A DNA stretch of 6,077 bases from Candidatus Dormiibacterota bacterium (lineage in GTDB: Bacteria; Chloroflexota; Dormibacteria; UBA8260): positions 1 to 6,077 of the forward strand of contig CATPBU010000293.1 in the NCBI GenBank assembly GCA_955652455.1, in the 5' to 3' direction. A program made the position numbers and the translations under genes. Positions 5,816 through 6,077 of the stretch are shown piece by piece (position 1 is the first letter of the stretch; each line of letters begins with the position of its first letter). A model generated the notes under the pieces. It was not told the DNA's origin, did not search any database, and was given only the letters and a program-made list of their open reading frames with translations.

Positions 5816-6077
5816 CAGCCGAAGCGGCCGGTGATGTAGTCCTCGGTTCGGCGATCCTTGGGCTTGTTGAACAGATCGAAGGTCGACCGCAACTCGATCA
5901 GCTCACCGGCCCTGCCGGCCCCCATCATCATGAATGCGGTCATGTCGCTGACCCGGGCCGCCTGCTGCATGTTGTGGGTGACGATGATGATGGTCACGTC
6001 GTCGCGGAACTCGCGCATCAGCTCCTCCACCTTGAGGGTGGCGATGGGGTCGAGGGCGGAGGTGGGCTCGTCCATGA
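5815..6077 (-). CDS. pstB: Phosphate ABC transporter ATP-binding protein PstB, C-terminal part
   Basis: The last 87 or so codons of PstB; the start, Walker A and signature motif lie beyond the right edge. PstB dimers hydrolyse ATP to drive phosphate import through PstA/PstC, with PstS as the binding protein. Visible motifs: Walker B and D-loop [11 protein letters not shown]-loop [16 protein letters not shown], and the highly typical PstB end [12 protein letters not shown]. These match PstB closely enough to exclude most other ABC ATPases. The segment after TAF ([13 protein letters not shown]) is a few residues longer than in proteobacterial PstB. The sequence opens mid-codon at 6077, and an ATG at 6075 is the internal Met of Walker B rather than a start. 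The TGA overlaps the ATG of the next gene by one base. The pstS, pstC and pstA genes would be expected further right. Confidence 0.96.
   Translation of the reverse strand, partial: MDEPTSALDPIATLKVEELMREFRDDVTIIIVTHNMQQAARVSDMTAFMMMGAGRAGELIELRSTFDLFNKPKDRRTEDYITGRFG

Noticed and set aside
5228..5839. Plus-strand open frames opposite the PhoU-like gene
   Set aside because: Considered because the minus-strand gene is itself weak. The plus-strand products are Arg/Pro/Ser/Gln-rich without motifs, while the minus frame has PhoU-like helices and coupling to pstB.

Overview
All genes in this window lie on the minus strand and are transcribed from right to left. The sequence is GC-rich, GTG starts are common, and adjacent genes overlap by a few bases. 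Together with a Pst phosphate operon end and an actinobacterial-style Tad pilus cluster, this suggests a high-GC actinobacterium. An Acidimicrobiia-like lineage is possible, but that placement is a guess; no rRNA or other marker is present.

Right end (about 6077 to 5249): the 3' part of pstB, the ATPase of the high-affinity phosphate ABC transporter, is cut by the window edge. Its stop codon shares one base with the start of a 188-aa gene that looks like a highly divergent PhoU. This gene sits exactly where phoU is expected, but it appears to have lost the acidic metal-binding motif and most of the second PhoU domain.

Centre (5248 to 593): after an 83-bp gap holding a possible promoter and a Shine-Dalgarno site, there is a compact Tad (tight adherence, type IVc pilus) export block: cpaB/rcpC-like (SAF domain), cpaE/tadZ-like (MinD-family fold with a degenerate P-loop), cpaF/tadA (secretion ATPase), tadB and tadC (inner-membrane platform proteins). 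Three of the junctions are 4-base GTGA stop/start overlaps and the tadB/tadC overlap is 11 bases, so the block is almost certainly one mRNA with coupled translation. CpaF would power pilin assembly through the TadB/TadC platform, TadZ would localise the machine, and the CpaB-like protein would sit in the envelope.

Left end (591 to 1): a 121-aa protein with three predicted membrane helices follows tadC after one base. It is followed by an overlapping GTG-started reading frame that runs off the window and has no recognised family. No pilin, prepilin peptidase, TadE/F or secretin gene is in view; they may lie further left or elsewhere. No tRNA, rRNA, CRISPR, insertion sequence or convincing terminator was seen. 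The only intergenic space of note is the 83-bp gap.
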